Positions 22,734 through 35,700 are shown, counted from the stretch's first letter. The stretch is 64,000 nt of DNA from Teratosphaeria epicoccoides (GCA_021401465.1 JADDMT010000025.1:62001-126000), one strand, 5' to 3'. Program-made: numbers and translations. The notes: generated by a model not told the origin, from the sequence alone.

Positions 22734-24600
22734 ATCGACCAGGACGATGCTCTGCTAGCCGAAACCCGATATGGCGCCTTGCCGAAGAAGAACAGCAGGG
22801 TTGCAACTATCATCAAGACTGGCAGAATCACGCAAGTCCAATTATAGTTGCGTCCGCTCACGACGTAGAACGGCGGCGCGAAAGACCATAAGCAAGACCA
22901 TAGTGCATATATGAATGCAATCAGATTGCACGCTAGGCCGTACCTGCCGAGCGTCCATTCGCTTCTGGGAATCTCCTCTTTGCGCAGCCTCTTTCGGATG
23001 AGACAGCCAATGGCCAGTAGGTAGACAGCCATTAGAGATGCCGCAGCCATACTGAGAGCGACTACAACACGATGTCTTATTGTCAGCTGGGCAAACAATC
23101 AACAACGTGAGGTCGTTCAACTTGCTGCGAAGTGAGGTAATCGAAAATGTCCGGATCAGGGACAATGCAGACGTGAAAAGAGCTGTCACCAGGATTGCAT
23201 TGACCGGGCTTTCGATGTGTTTGTTCTTTCGCCGGATCCAGTGGGAGAAGGGCAGTCCATTGTCTCGGGCAAACGACAACGTCAACCTCGATGTCGCCGC
23301 AATGACAGTGATGCTGCTCATTGACAATAGAAGCATGATCACTATTGCGTAGCCCGCTTGCGCGCTGCGGTCTTTGATCGCATTCTCGATACTCCTAGAA
23401 AGTGATGCGTGGAAGTGGTTAGCCAATGTCTCCGAAAATCACGAACTTTCCTGCTACTTGCCATGTGTAATTATACTCAGTATAAGCGATGGTCTGCTGA
23501 TTCAGACCAGACACATTAAGCGCGTTAACAACGACCATTAGAAACATCATGGGCGCGTTCAACAGATAGGACCAGACCATGGCCTGCGGTACCAGCTTGC
23601 CAGGCTCGCTGATCTCCTCGCTGAGATGCACAATCGAATCAGTGCCGAGGCAGATGAATATCGACGTGATCTGCCCGGTCAATGCAGAAAGAGTTGTGGA
23701 TGGCCATCCACCGCCGCCTGAGAAGCTGAAGAAGACCTTGGAGGGTGACTCGTGGTCAGCAAGAAGCCTGGTCGAGGAGCGCAAGGGTCAGCTTGAATCT
23801 AGCACAATAGCTCTCACGACCTTACCAAATGGTCAGCACAATAGGTACGAAGGCGTAAATGTGGCACACGGCGAACAGACCCTCCATGAGCGAAAGATGG
23901 TTCGAGGGCAAGATGCTGAAGGCGCTGAAGGCAACGGCAACTGCAATGGTCAGAAGCGTCAACTGCCACTTTTGCGGCTGGTAGTGCGGATGTAAGATGT
24001 GTATCAGGTTCTGCATCGATCCAGAAATGATGAAGGCGTCGGCGGCGATGATAGACTGCCATCCGATACATGCTAGAACGCCCGAGCAATATGAAAGGTA
24101 TCGCTTGTAGCGAAGAGGAGCCAGATCTGACACCCTGTAGCCCGTCACCTGGTCAGTATGGCCTGTGTAGTCTGGTGTCAGGTAAGAGAGTTTTCCACAC
24201 CATTGATACTAACCAGCACTGGTCGGCGCGATTGAGGCCTGGAAGTACTTGTCAACTCGGCAACCGTGCAATAAGACGGAAGACAGACGCAATACCATCT
24301 CAGCAAGGGACAGAATGATGAAAGAGTGCCCGATGTAGCAGGCTACGAGCGTCCAGAACAGACCGGCGGCTCCACCGCCCATGAACCCAGGGGCACTTGC
24401 TGTCAGTGAAACTTCCTAGGTACCCATTACACATGATGCGAACTGCAGAACCGAAAGATCATATTAGTCGTGTGGAGCGCCTGGGCTGGCGAGTCGATGC
24501 TCACGCTTATTGTCGACAGCTTGCGAAACTTTTGCTGCAGCTTTTGCTTCTTGTCGACCTTTTGGGGAATGATGTTAGCATGCAGCGCGCATCGGGGCAG
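22734..24600 (-). pseudogene. amino-acid/GABA permease (APC family), decayed
   Basis: Reading on the minus strand, exon-sized blocks line up with fungal GABA/choline-type permeases: LQQKFRKLSTIS, a GGGAAGLFWTLVACYIG helix, ASIAPTSAG, LAPLRYKRYLSYCSG, the ESPSKVFFSFSGGGGWPST loop, FICLGTDSIVHLSEE, SRLTLSFARDNGLPFSHW, LLAIGCLIRKRL and NLIAFIYALWSCLWSFAPP. Introns separate several blocks. An in-frame TAG at 24416-24418 stands where the family has Trp (GTWE), consistent with TGG to TAG. The region normally reading GQYHWV is also unrecognisable, and one intron near 23090-23150 lacks a good donor. I therefore call a probable pseudogene. A functional gene with unusual introns is the alternative. Confidence 0.65.
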
Positions 24601-25391
24601 AATGAGCTGGTTGCCTTGGTGTCAGTCATCGTGCTTGGCTTATGCTCTATCCGGCTGCTTCGCTTCGCTGGAAAGGGGTCCGTGCTGGATTCCTCTGTGC
24701 TCTCTGTGTTTCGCGCCATCCCTGCAGACATCGAGCGAGTGTATAGATGATGGGAATGATGATAATGAGAAGCTAAGTGACATTTTGTCTTGGGTGCAGA
24801 TCACTAGCGAGGCAGTCACAATGACTCTCAATGGCAAGTGCAGGCTGTCACAAAGTGCCGAGTGACCAACCAGGAGCGATATCGTCTCGCACCTGCCGCT
24901 GCACCAGGTGAATCGCATTCATCCACGCCTCACGGAGAAGCGTCTGCCCTGAACGCCGATGGCAGAGCCCAAAGCACGACTATCCGCGTCCGGATAGGAT
25001 CTGCCATGCCCAACATGTGGTCTGTGCGCGCGCAAGGTCCTTTCCTCTTGATAAACGTTCTGCATCGAGTAGCTGCGATCACGCGCCTTATAGCAAGTGC
25101 ACCTCCAGACTTGTCATTAATTATTACAGCGGAAGCATTTGATCGTGTATCGACCTTTAGCCGCCCGCAATGTTCAGCCATAAAACCTTATGTCCATGTC
25201 CGGATGCGGCAGTGACGTACGAACCGTTTGTCATGGGCACCTTCGACCCGCCGTCGATGCGCCACCATTTGAGCAGCAGTCCAAGGTCCCTGCCATGCGC
25301 AGTAGTCACCATGTACTGAAGACTTACGAACAGTCATCAGCACGCTTTGCAACAACTTTCGGCCATCCGACAAAGGTCCCGAACGCCGACA
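24601..25391. other. intergenic, divergent
   Basis: Spacer between the permease remnant and the membrane-protein gene. The first exon of the permease may extend into 24600-24731, where several ATGs occur. Nothing else is supported. Confidence 0.4.
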
Positions 25392-27895
25392 ATGCCCGGA
25401 CCCAATCCAGCGGTGATACCGCGCAGGCGGGCAGGCCTGGCGGGCAAGCGTCGAAATGAACGAGCGAATGTGTTTCTGGGATTTTCTGTGGTCGGTAGCA
25501 TGATCGTCTTCGCGGTCACGACAGTATGGGCTAAAGGCTGGCTGCTATCCGGTTGCGCTGTGGAATCAGCATTGCTAATATTTGGCGACTACAATGGCTC
25601 TCGGATCCTGTCACACATCCCGTTATGGCCGGTACTCGCGTCTCTCAATCTGCTCTATGCCATTGCTGCTACGTCCTGGCTGCTCCGTTCCTGCTTCACA
25701 ATCAGCTGTTACCCGCTGATTGCATTCACCTGTCTGTTCCAGTCGAGCCTGCTTGCGGACTTTGCCCGTCGAAGATTGAGAGCTGCACTCCAACAAATAC
25801 ATTTCACTAGAGACAAAATAGCACTGTTCAACTTGCCCGCTTTGGAGATCGACACAGACGTGGATGGACTATTCGTGATACGAGGTGTCACCATTTCACT
25901 TTCAAACCTTACTATCGTGGCTCATGGCATCGAGCTTGGGATCAAGCTGGCGTGAGTCTCATCCAGGCAAAGCATCAAATGGCCCAGGGCGCTCTGCTGA
26001 CCACCAAACTCCTGCCTTCGGTAGCAACGACATTGAGCTATCAATGTACGCAGATCAAGTCCACATAGCTCTCTTCCGACGCATCGATGTTGGCGATGTG
26101 TTTGGCAATGTCAAAGGTCTTGGCAACATCGAGATGACTTTCGCAGATCTTGACGAAGAAGACGACGGGAGCGACGAGGGTAGCATATTCATCGGAGATA
26201 CGCCGTTGCTTCGAGCAGCAACAGCAGGATCCGAAGGTTTCAAAGACAGGCCGAAATTGCGGGAGAGCTTGACAGGAGTATCGTGGATGCGAGACTCGTC
26301 GGTGCAAGCGGGCATCGACTCTGTAAAGACTCTATCACCAGACGATTCGCACGCTGAGAAGCAGTATATGGAGATCTTGACTGAAATCCGAACCTCTTCT
26401 CCAGTGTACCAGAGTCGAGCTCAAGTACGTCAGAAGGGAAAGGATGCGAAAGCAGCAGTCGTCGAGGACGAAAAGGACATGCGAGCTGCGATCTGCGCTG
26501 AGTTGCAAGGCATGCCTTCGGTCGTGCACCCTCCCCAACGCTCGATCCGTGTGACGTAGGTTACGAAGGATCTCCATGATGTATGTGTGTTTCGACTAAT
26601 GCATAACAGCACATTACAGAATTTATTCAAGCCAAGCGCCCGACGCTTTCTGGTGAGTTCGTATGTCCGCGACTATATAACCCTACTGACCCTGCCAGCA
26701 TCGTCTGCCATTGCTGTATCGACTACTGCTTGGTCCACTCGCTTACTTCCATCCTATGTAAGTGCCCGGCGGACTGCAACCGCTCGACATGCTGACCTGT
26801 GCTCTCACGTGGTACAGTAATATCAGGTCTGTCAGTGTTGCCGGTTCTGGACAATGGCTCACTGCTCTTCTACGAGACAAGTTCTTCAAGCATTATGCCG
26901 ACACAAATGCGGAGCTACGAAGACTCACAAAAAGGGTGTCCTCGTGGCTGGCTGATGCGAATTTCTGTTTGCAACTTGAAGACATTGATGCTCTAGGGCA
27001 AGTGCCCCTGAGCACGGACTTCGATATCGTGACTTATTTACACTTCGCCGATGTAATGGCCTACCGCACGATTGCCAGCTTGATCAGTCCTCCAGATACC
27101 TCTGCACCTGGATCTGGTGATGCAAACGGTGCCGACCCCGATCCCATCCCTAGCCCGCGGAAAAAGACCGGCAGAAGGCAGCGTCTTGAGCAGACCAGAC
27201 CCGTCGCACAGGTTGTCAGACTGGGTGGTGCAGATGCTACATTTACTATCCCCTCTTTTTTGCTTCCACATCACGAACATATTCTACCGCCCAAACCGAC
27301 ATTCGAAGACGAAGAAGAGCAGTCCCGTGAAATAAATCAAGCGGATGGCAAACCAAAGACTGTACAGGCGGAGCACGAATTGAAGAAGATTCAGAAAGAT
27401 CAGACTAATGTAACAATGTCCATACACGGAAGTCTTCCGGCTTGCTTCGACCAGTCATTGCTCAATTTTGCCGCTGCTCTGGTCAAAGCGACGAAGATCA
27501 TCGAGCTTGAAAAGACAGCATACGATATCGATGCTGAGGAGGCTGCACTATCACCTGATGACGATTTATCAGTGAACTCCGGGACCCACTCGCGAACCAA
27601 TAGCGGTTTCAAAGCCTTCACTAAGGGTCTGCGCCAAGGCATGAAGGAAGGCAACACACGCGACGTGATCAAAGAGTTTGCCAAGGACGTCCATCAAGCA
27701 ACGAAGGACAATTTCAAGAAGGTCGTTGTAGGCGGGGTGGTGAATGACAGATGGATAGCTAAAATGGTCGGCAAGGTTGCCACCAAGCTGGAGAAAGCTC
27801 AGGGTGATTTGGGATACTCTGGAGAGATACCGGTCGAGCTCGAGTTTTACCGTGACAAATTTGGGGACGCCACACTCTCAAAATTGTTACCGTAG
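25392..27895 (+). CDS. unknown membrane protein, five exons
   Basis: Exons 25392-25951, 26025-26555, 26610-26652, 26699-26757 and 26818-27895 give 756 aa with all phases closing. The N-terminal basic segment (RRRAGLAGKRRNERAN) is followed by hydrophobic helices (VFLGFSVVGSMIVFAVTTVW; LNLLYAIAATSWLLR; YPLIAFTCLFQSSLLADF). A soluble region follows with beta-type patterns (IDTDVDGLFVIRGVTISL; IELSMYADQVHIALFRRIDV), an acidic disordered stretch, and a C-terminal part with LPACFDQSLLNFAAALVKAT. The beta-rich segment after an N-terminal anchor loosely recalls Mdm31-like or bridge-like lipid-transfer proteins, but that is only an impression. Function not assigned. Confidence 0.75.
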
Positions 27896-28305
27896 ACGCA
27901 TGTATGGTCACGTCAACGAGCGACTGACTGTGAAAACCCTGCATTCATGGTGCCAGTCGGGTGAATGCGTGTGTGGCTCAATGGCTGATGGGATCACTGG
28001 TTGCCGCAAAAACGTTGACGGAGCGAACCTGGCCCACAGCATGGAATTTACCCTGAGAGACCCATCGCACACTGTGCAGGCAGGCTCATGGTAATTGCTG
28101 CGATATGTGAGGCAAGAGTTGAAAGCATAATTTCGCTGCTGGCAGCTTGCAGGCATTACCTTACAAAAATGCAAGCGCAGCTCGTGAGAACCGCCGATTA
28201 CCTTACCTTGTGCTCGTCATCCTCAATGAATGAACTAATGACCGTCCGCGCAATAACGCTGGCCGTGTCGCTTCGAAAACCCATCCCCACGATGCTGCCG
28301 CACTC
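27896..28305. other. intergenic between tandem genes
   Basis: About 410 bp between two plus-strand genes. It presumably holds terminator and promoter. No motif is called. Confidence 0.4.
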
Positions 28306-29685
28306 ATGCCGGCGTTCGACCTCAGACTGGAATGTGCCAGCGTTGTCATTGTCACCAGCACCGCGATCACCTGGTCACTCTTAACGCTAGCGATACGATA
28401 TTTCATCCGCCTCAAGATCAATGGCCCTTTGGGCTGCGATGACTACGCGTGCAGCGTCGCAACGGTCCGTCGACGCTTACCCTACGCAATCTCATTCCAC
28501 CAGGCACTGACCCAACATCAGGCATTCGCAATCGCGCATTCAGTGGTCATTCTCTGCGAGATCGCTACCGGACTTGGGACCCAAGACTCAGCAGAGCCAT
28601 CGCCATTTTCCCGACACCTTGGACCATACGTGACCGATATGCTCTACACGGTTGCCATTACCTCCAGCTCGCTTTCCATCAGCTATCTGATCGCGAGAAT
28701 TGTGTCCAAGATCCGGCACAAGGCGCTTATGGCTCATGCCATTATCGTGGCGACAGTCTGCTGGGGCATCGCTGGCGTGCTCACATGGGCATTCCAGTGC
28801 AGGCTGCCGCATCCCTGGAATATCGATCGTCCACGACACTGTATCTCGCTGGTGGGTTGAGGAAAGGGATAAACTGCCTTATGACTGACTCTGTTAACCT
28901 CCTTCGCAGCTCGGGGCATGGATAGGTCTCAGTGTTGGTCACGCAGCACTGGAGCTGGCCAATATCGTCCTTGCAGCTGCTGTGGTGTGGAAGCTGCAGA
29001 TGTCTGTGAAAGACAAAAGCATGATCATGATAGCATTTTCCACCCGTCTTCTGTGCGTCGATCCAGTCGCTCCCGCCGTCCGTGCAACACTTGCTAATCC
29101 CAAGCGGCAGCATTCTGCCGCCTACCTTTCTGCGTCTTAGCGCCTTACGGTGAGCACAGCACGCTCCACTACTTCATTCAGTGCTTCGCTCACAGCACAC
29201 ACAGCCATGCTTACGCCTCGCAAGACTTCGACGAGGCGCGCATAGGTCTCATCATCATGACCCAAATCGTCCTCCACCTCGGCATCATCTTCATCACCGT
29301 CCCCTGCGCAAGACCATTCCTCCTGGTGCTCGAAAGCCCCGGTTTCCATCATACATCCAGTCCAGAACTAGTCCGCCGCCGCTCGACTCGCATGCTTCAA
29401 GCTTGCGGCGAAGGGCTGAACGTCGAGCTGCAGGGTATCATGCGCAGATTGCCCGGTGTGGCCAGACGGCGTGAGCGCTCGGAGAGATGGAGGGTACATC
29501 TGGGACCGATCCGAGGCCATACCGTCACCACCGTGGTACACGATGCCAAGCATGCGGAGCATTTGCGACGCGCGCATTCTGTGGGAACGCTGGACAGCAG
29601 GCGGGCCATTACCAGGACGGCGTCTTTTTCTGTAGAGTATTTGCATGGCAAGTATCCTGCTGATCAGAGGTGGAATACTGTATAG
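28306..29685 (+). CDS. fungal rhodopsin-domain (PTH11-like) integral membrane protein
   Basis: Five exons: 28306-28464, 28522-28851, 28910-29052, 29111-29149 and about 29194-29685, giving roughly 387 aa. The acceptor of the last exon has two workable AGs. Features are the N-terminal helix (VVIVTSTAITWSLLTLAIRY), the GCDDYAC motif after TM1, helices VAITSSSLSISYLIARI and AIIVATVCWGIAGVLTWAFQC, then ISLLGAWIGLS, ILPPTFLRLSAL, and a last helix IIMTQIVLHLGIIFITVPC with a polar cytoplasmic tail. This is the layout of the fungal rhodopsin/SAT4 family. Ligand and role unknown. The first intron (57 nt) is in frame. Confidence 0.8.
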
Positions 29686-29969
29686 ACCTGGGCAAATTTA
29701 CCTAGAGCGTTCCGAGGATCCACCTGGATCCTCCAATAGTCAGTCAGGCTGCTTTTGACCCTGATAGATGTAACCTCCGTAGCGTCAGATGTCGACAGCT
29801 GACATCACCGTCTGTCATGTCAAACGGGCATGTCTCTTCTGATTAGGAAGTCGATAGGTTGACATTGAAGAGTCAGCAGCGTAACAATTGTGGCTGTTCA
29901 AACGACCAGATTCATCATGTTATCTGTCTTCAAGATGGTCTGAGAGGACTTGCATTCAGCATCAACAAT

Positions 29970-31066
29970 CTACGCGTCCTTGTCACTTCCAGCATCGTCG
30001 TCCTCGCCTTCCACCTGGATCCTCCGCCCCTTGACGCCAGTCTCAACTTCAGATACCAGCGACTCCATGAAGTCCTTATCGCGACCCACTAGCGTCACAG
30101 TGTTGCGACTCTTTCCCCATCTTGGGTAAGATCCAACTTTGACGCCCTTGGGCTCTGCCTTTGCGGCGAGCTCGGTCAAATAGCCCGCCACTTCACTCTC
30201 AGCAAGTGGTGTGCTGAACAATATTCGGTACACGCCCTTGCCCTCTGGGTCCGTAAGCCGAGGTAACAATGACGGCTTGAGACCGGTGAGCATCTTCTCG
30301 AACAGTCGCGGAATGCCAGGGAGAATGTGAATGTTGCCATTGACTACGGAGATGGGTACCCAGAGGTCCTCAGCAACGAATTTGACCTGGTCTTCATCTG
30401 GCAGATCCTTGTCGTAGGGGAGCTGCATCATCCGTAGCTTGGCTCGTCGCGCCGGCGTGTCCTGGCGGAATTTGTCAGTCAATGTCCCACTCTAGCGTAT
30501 TGATTGTCGCCTTGGCTTTACCTCGTCCCAGCTGAAGTTCTGCTGACTCGGATGCGGCCGTGACAAGGCCTTCATCTTCTGAAGGCCTTTGTCGTGCAGC
30601 ACTAATGGCAGATCGAAGGCTTTGGCAATAGACTGATAGGTGATATCGTCATGGGTCGGGCCAATGCCACCAGATGTCACGACCAAGTCATAGCTGGTGC
30701 TCATCCGGCGTACAGCTTCGATGATGTCGCCCTCGTCATCTGGAATGACCTCCACGCGTCGTAGGTTGATGCCGAGGGAGAAACAATACTTTGCGAACCA
30801 CGCGCTGTTGGAATCAACCGTCTACGTCTGTACTCAGCACTCAGCGCTATGCCCTGCTATTCACGCCACGCCAAGCTCACCTTGCCGCCCAACACCTCAT
30901 CTCCTATAATGAGGCACGCCGCGGTGTTGATCATCCTCTTGCTCCGTTCCTGCGCCATGGCCACTCGAGACGTCTGCAGCAGGCCGCCTGCCGCTGCTGA
31001 TGTATGGAGGTAATTGGGTACCGGGCGCGACAAATGTCTAGCCAACTGATTGATACGCGAGAACAT
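29970..31066 (-). CDS. MoCF/molybdopterin-binding domain protein (FLAD1 N-domain-like)
   Basis: Exons 31066-30881, 30821-30522 and 30461-29970 give 325 aa. The N-terminus (MFSRINQLARHLSRPVPNYL) is basic and hydroxylated and could be a mitochondrial targeting peptide. The MoCF_biosynth core is clear: AACLIIGDEVLGGK, TVDSNSAWFAKY, VIPDDEGDIIEAVR, and LVVTSGGIGPTHDDITYQSI, the TSGGxGPTxDD loop. The C-terminal part has LPGIPRLFEKML, as in CinA or the FAD-synthase-linked domain. Such stand-alone fungal proteins may hydrolyse FAD or bind a nucleotide cofactor; activity is inferred. Intron 2 (60 nt) has a TTGACTGAC branch-like site. The MoaB-type role in molybdenum cofactor synthesis is unlikely given the C-domain. 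Confidence 0.85.
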
Positions 31067-31274
31067 GGGTTTGCTACTTCAATGCCGATGCATTGCATAG
31101 ACTCATGTCGCACCGATTGAGCGGAGTGTTGATGTCCACTGTTTGGGAGAGTTCGCAAGCGCGGGGCTAGGTCGAGACATGACATCGTAGGGGCTCAGAT
31201 AACCTCGAACTGAGCACATGCCTACCGAGCTTCATGTGAAAACCGTCTGCCCGTATCGACGAGAAAACGTCAAC

Positions 31275-31867
31275 ATGGTATGTTCGCCTCACGAATCAGC
31301 CTGAAAACTGCTGACGCCTCCCGAGTCATCCGAAAGCCGACTCTACACCTTCTCACCCGAAACCAAAGACAAGCTTAGGAAGTTCCGCCTGGGCACTTCG
31401 CGAGCCAAAGATCCAATGGCCGTTATATGTACGGCGCATTCCCATCACTAGACCCCCGAACTCACCAGTCTGACCATGGAGAAGAAGACCAGATCGACAA
31501 AGGCAGCATGGAGATCAAGCAAGCCGATGACGAAATCTACAAGAATATGCAAGAGCTGAGCGACGAATTACCGGACAACTCACCTAGATATATCTTGCTG
31601 AGCTACCCGCTGACATTGGTATGCACATGAAAGCCGGACGTATGTGTGTCTGGAGCTGAAGCTGAAGTGATGCAGGCTTCGGGGCGCCTATCAGTGCCAT
31701 ACGTGATGATCAACTATCTACCACCTACATGCTCGGCGGAACTGCGAATGCTGTATGCCGGTGCCAAAGAGCTTTTGCGGAATCAGGCAGAGGTCAACAG
31801 GATCATTGAGATCGACTCGGCGGAGGATCTGGAGGAGATCGAGGAGAAGCTCAAAGTCGACGACTGA
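31275..31867 (+). CDS. GMF1: glia maturation factor (ADF-homology protein, Aim7/Gmf1)
   Basis: Four exons: 31275-31277, 31326-31428, 31488-31618 and 31676-31867, giving 142 aa. The first coding exon consists of the ATG alone, and GTATGT follows immediately. The sequence shows SRLYTFSPETKDKLRKFRL, the central ADF-homology strand PRYILLSYPLTL, and SVPYVMINYLPPTCSAELRM / LYAGAKELLRNQAEVNR near the C-terminus. This is the GMF layout: GMF binds Arp2/3 and promotes debranching of actin networks. The length fits the family. Confidence 0.92.
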
Positions 31868-32441
31868 AGATAGGATGCAGTCCACAGGCGAGTCGCAGAG
31901 CCTGCACTGAACAAAACGCTATGTAGCCGCGCAAAAATTTCACATCGACTGAGCGCGCAATTGTTTGTCATCACCTCAGACGCAGAGGTTATGAAAGGGA
32001 GACAGTCAAGCACTGCAGAAATTCGATTAAGACAAGCTATCCCGTCTCCTTTCTGCGCCGTTTTCGCCATTGTGCGCCATCTGGTCAAGCGCCCAATGAG
32101 CAAAAAAGCCTCGTTGTGACAAGGCATCCTCAATGCAAACTGAAGGGGATATCAAAGATGCCAATGGGTTGCAAAGCGCATGCCCAGCGAGAGTCCCTTG
32201 CTCGCTCCATTCCTCAACGACTACGCTTCCTGCAGCGTTCCATCGTATGTACGTGGATACCTCGCTGCTCTGCCCCTCAACCAGAACGCCTTGATGATTT
32301 CTTGCTTTCCTTTTCGCCCGTTGGACCGCCACGTGGGCTCAGTGCATGCCGCGACAGCTATAGCCAATGCTTCATCGCCTGACAGGACCACACCGCTCGC
32401 CCTTGCGCTCTCACGCTTCGACTTTCCTGAGCCATGCGAAC
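31868..32441. other. intergenic, convergent 3' ends
   Basis: Spacer between GMF and the 3' end of RAS. Short ORFs only. It probably holds 3' UTRs. Confidence 0.45.
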
Positions 32442-33425
32442 TTACATGACTGTGCATTTCGCACAGCATCCAGCCTCCGACTCCCCACCATCCATATCCA
32501 TCTTGTCCTGGGGGCCCTTGGCCTGCGAGCTGCTGCCGCCCGGATATCCTGACATGTCTTTGTTGTACTTGCGAATTTCCCGCACGATATCGTAGAAGGC
32601 GTTGTCGACGTTGATGCGGGACTTCGCGGAGGTCTCGATGAATTTGCAGCCGAAAGATCGCGCAAGTTGCTTGCCCTCTGTGAAGATCACTATTGTCAAT
32701 GTGATGCTCTAAAGACCCTGGAGAAGTGCTGCAGCATGTGCGCGCGCGTTGCGTTGTGGGTTTCAGAACGCCTAGCGGATGGCGGACACGTGGACCTCCC
32801 ATCACACACGGAGCACGCACATGCATTTGCGCACAATGAACTTACCCTCTGTGCTCACTTCTCGCTCGCTCTCTAAATCGCACTTGTTGCCGACCACAAT
32901 AATCGGAAAGTAGTCCTTGTCCTTGACCCGCAATATTTGCTGTTGGAATGTGACAATCTCCTCGAAGCTCTGCCGCGATGTGATGCTGTAGACTAGCAGG
33001 AAGCCTTCACCCGTCCGCATGTACTGCTCTCGCATGGCCGAGTACTCCTCCTGCCCAGCGGTATCCAGCACATCGAGCAGCGCGACCTCCTCGTCGATCA
33101 CGCATTGCTTGCGGTATGAGTCTGTGCAACAATGCAAGTGTTAGGTGTCTTTGTCCATGACAACGGTGGCGCCACGTGGGCGCTGCAAATCGAACAAGAG
33201 GTGGTATGCGCACCTTCTATTGTCGGATCATACTCGTCCACGAAGTGGCTCTGGATCAGTTGTATCGTCAAGCAACTCTTTCCGACGCCACCACCGCCGA
33301 CGACGACCAGCTTGTATTCCCGAAGGAACTGTAGCCTACAGCGTTAGCGAGCTGCATGATGCAATACCGTAGTGTGTACTGGCGGCGCCATGGCGCGACT
33401 GCATGCGACTGACCTTTGAAGCCAT
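32442..33425 (-). CDS. RAS1: RAS-type small GTPase
   Basis: Four exons: 33425-33414 (12 nt, MASK), 33328-33214, 33121-32846 and 32677-32442, giving 212 aa. All nucleotide-binding motifs are present: P-loop GGGGVGKS, switch I with YDPTIED, DTAGQEEYSAMREQYMRTGE in switch II, NKCDLE, and ETSAK. The C-terminal hypervariable region ends GCCAKCTVM, with a CaaX box for farnesylation (CTVM) preceded by a Cys pair suited to palmitoylation. This is the main fungal Ras (RasA/Ras1 type), controlling growth polarity and cAMP/MAPK signalling. The first coding exon is very short. Subfamily numbering is uncertain. Confidence 0.95.
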
Positions 33426-35700
33426 TGCGGGAGCGCGCAGTGCGTGCGTGCGTGCGGGAGGGGTGAGGATCTCCGTCGAGTCAAAGGGTCGTTCGCGGTA
33501 TGTGCTTGCGCTGGGAGAGCTCGCCGCACAGTGCAGCCCGAGGGAGATTTGCTTGAAAGCGTGGGCAGTATGTGGTGGATGGCGCTGGCCAAAGCTCCGG
33601 GCGCCGTTCGCGAGGGGAGACGAATGGCAGGGGAGATCCGCGGCGTTCAACTCTGTCGCCGCGTGCCAGTGCCAGATGCCAGTAATGCGCGGCAGGTTCG
33701 CGCAGCAGTATTGATGAAGACGGCTGTGCGAAGACGACTGAGTTGTGCGGAGGCCTAGGACGAGAAACAATGTGAAATGCGGAAAGAGAGAGGGATGCAC
33801 TCTGCCGCTTTGGGCTTGGTGTGCGAATAATGCCGCCAATGGACTTCTAGTCGCCTTTATTATCCCTGCCTACATGTATTCTTCTTCCACGTGCTGACTA
33901 TCCCTATCTATCGTCCAATTACAACAGCGACGCTCAAGCTCTTCGCCTTCTTCGCGATATCTAATCAATACTCATCGAGTTTCCAGACCGCCTGGGCAGC
34001 TGTTTTACTGAGGAATGCTGCATGCAGCGGGCTCGCTTATCAGCGAAATTCCTGGCCTGTACCCAGGATTGAAGCAACTCTATGCACATAGACCTCCGGA
34101 CCGACGCCGTCTCCGATGTGTCTTCCCTAGACTCTGCCTGCCTGCAAACTCTCGGGGCCGCAATGGAATCTCGTGATCGCGAATGAGAATAATCAGCCCG
34201 GCTCCCGGTCTACACGGTCGAACTTCGCCGTACGGGAGCTCACCGAAGGCCACGGCGGGCGTGTAAAAAGGCATCCCTGCAATTTTACAAAGTCAAGTCA
34301 TGGCATTTGGCGCTCTCCAATAATGTAGAGCTTGTAGAGCGGTGTAAGAAGTGAGAACGCAGCTAGCCCAAATCCACCAAGGATCTATGTCGAGCCACCC
34401 GCCTGCATTGAAAAGATGCAGGTACAATCTACATACTCGCCCGATATATATCGCAACTCCTATACGGTATACGTACACTCTTGCTGTCACTACATGTACC
34501 ATTTCGATGTCAACGTCACCTGACTGAAGCAGGATGCGCATGCTCGTCCAATCACATCGCATCCAGTAGCGTAGGCCCAAGCTACCGCCCAGCGAGCCAC
34601 AAGAGCAGGAAAAGGGCACGCCTACTGCTCGCTTCGCCACGCGCCTAATAATAAAAGTACGTGTACACATGATCACACGAAATTATACATTATGCACGTC
34701 CTCTCCAATGGCCCGGCGCCAAGCACATGCAGGCGAGTATGATAGCAGCCAGAGTTTCCCATTCGCTGTGCAGACCTCCAATGGCGTTGCGTGATCTTCG
34801 ACATCAGCTCTGATTGCTGTGGCCTGTCTGCCAATGCTCAAGGTGAGGACTACCACCGGAGGCGCCGCGTCATTGAATGATGGGAAGTTGGCAGGTAGCA
34901 GTCCGTTCGTCATCCATTGACAATTCGACTGCCTGTCGACGAGCGAATTGCGGCGAGACAGCTCAGATGACCGTCAGGCAGTGACACGTGCATAGAAAAC
35001 GTGTCGATCATCTTTCAACAAGCCGACTACGCACAAACACAGGTGAGCTTGGGATCAACGGCTCAGATGACAACCAGCCAGTCGGATACGCACGATCAGT
35101 CCAAGCCAACTATCAATCGGCGACTCAATCTCGCCTCAAAAGGTCAATTGTCCATTCACCTACGCACCCTTGCCAAGTGCCAAACGCCAAGCGCCCGCCT
35201 CAAAATGTCCAAAGTAAGTAGACCGATAAGTACATTGGTCTGCAAGCCCGAGCATTCGGAGCGTGCACATTCTCCAGGTACTCGCAGCAGCACTCAGAGA
35301 TTGACTCGCAGCAAGACACGGATCCGACGATCGTGGAGCCCAGTCCTGCGGCAATTTGCGGCAATTGCCAGTCACATAGCGAGGAATTTCGATGGCACAG
35401 TCCAGGGAGGCCTGCAAACATACAGACTACTGCAGACACGCGAGACAGCTTACAATAATGTCAGTATTCAAGGCAGCGTACAGAATCATTGCACTGAAAT
35501 TGAGCTTTGCTTGCACGTTGCTACTACTTGCTTCCTTCTACACCATGGCGAAGCGACACTTCATTCCTGGATTTCAACTCTCGTGCCATCAATTACCGCA
35601 TCTATACCAGTGTCTCGCACCGGTACTGCTTCCAATAGAAAGCTCTAGGCATCGTCGACCTTTTCCTTGCTCCTAATCACGCTGCCTCTAGCTGCGTGTC
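33426..35700. other. long intergenic region, no gene supported
   Basis: About 2.3 kb from the RAS promoter side to the 3' end of the SNF2 gene. Several ORFs of 60-215 codons occur, the longest on plus at 35001-35648, but none shows a domain or natural composition. The part around 34380-34680 is locally AT-richer with TATA-like strings. The long region upstream of RAS may be a long 5' leader, which is common for fungal signalling genes. Confidence 0.4.

Noticed and set aside
35001..35648. 215-codon plus-strand ORF in the RAS-SNF2 gap
   Set aside because: No recognisable motif or splice pattern; treated as chance.
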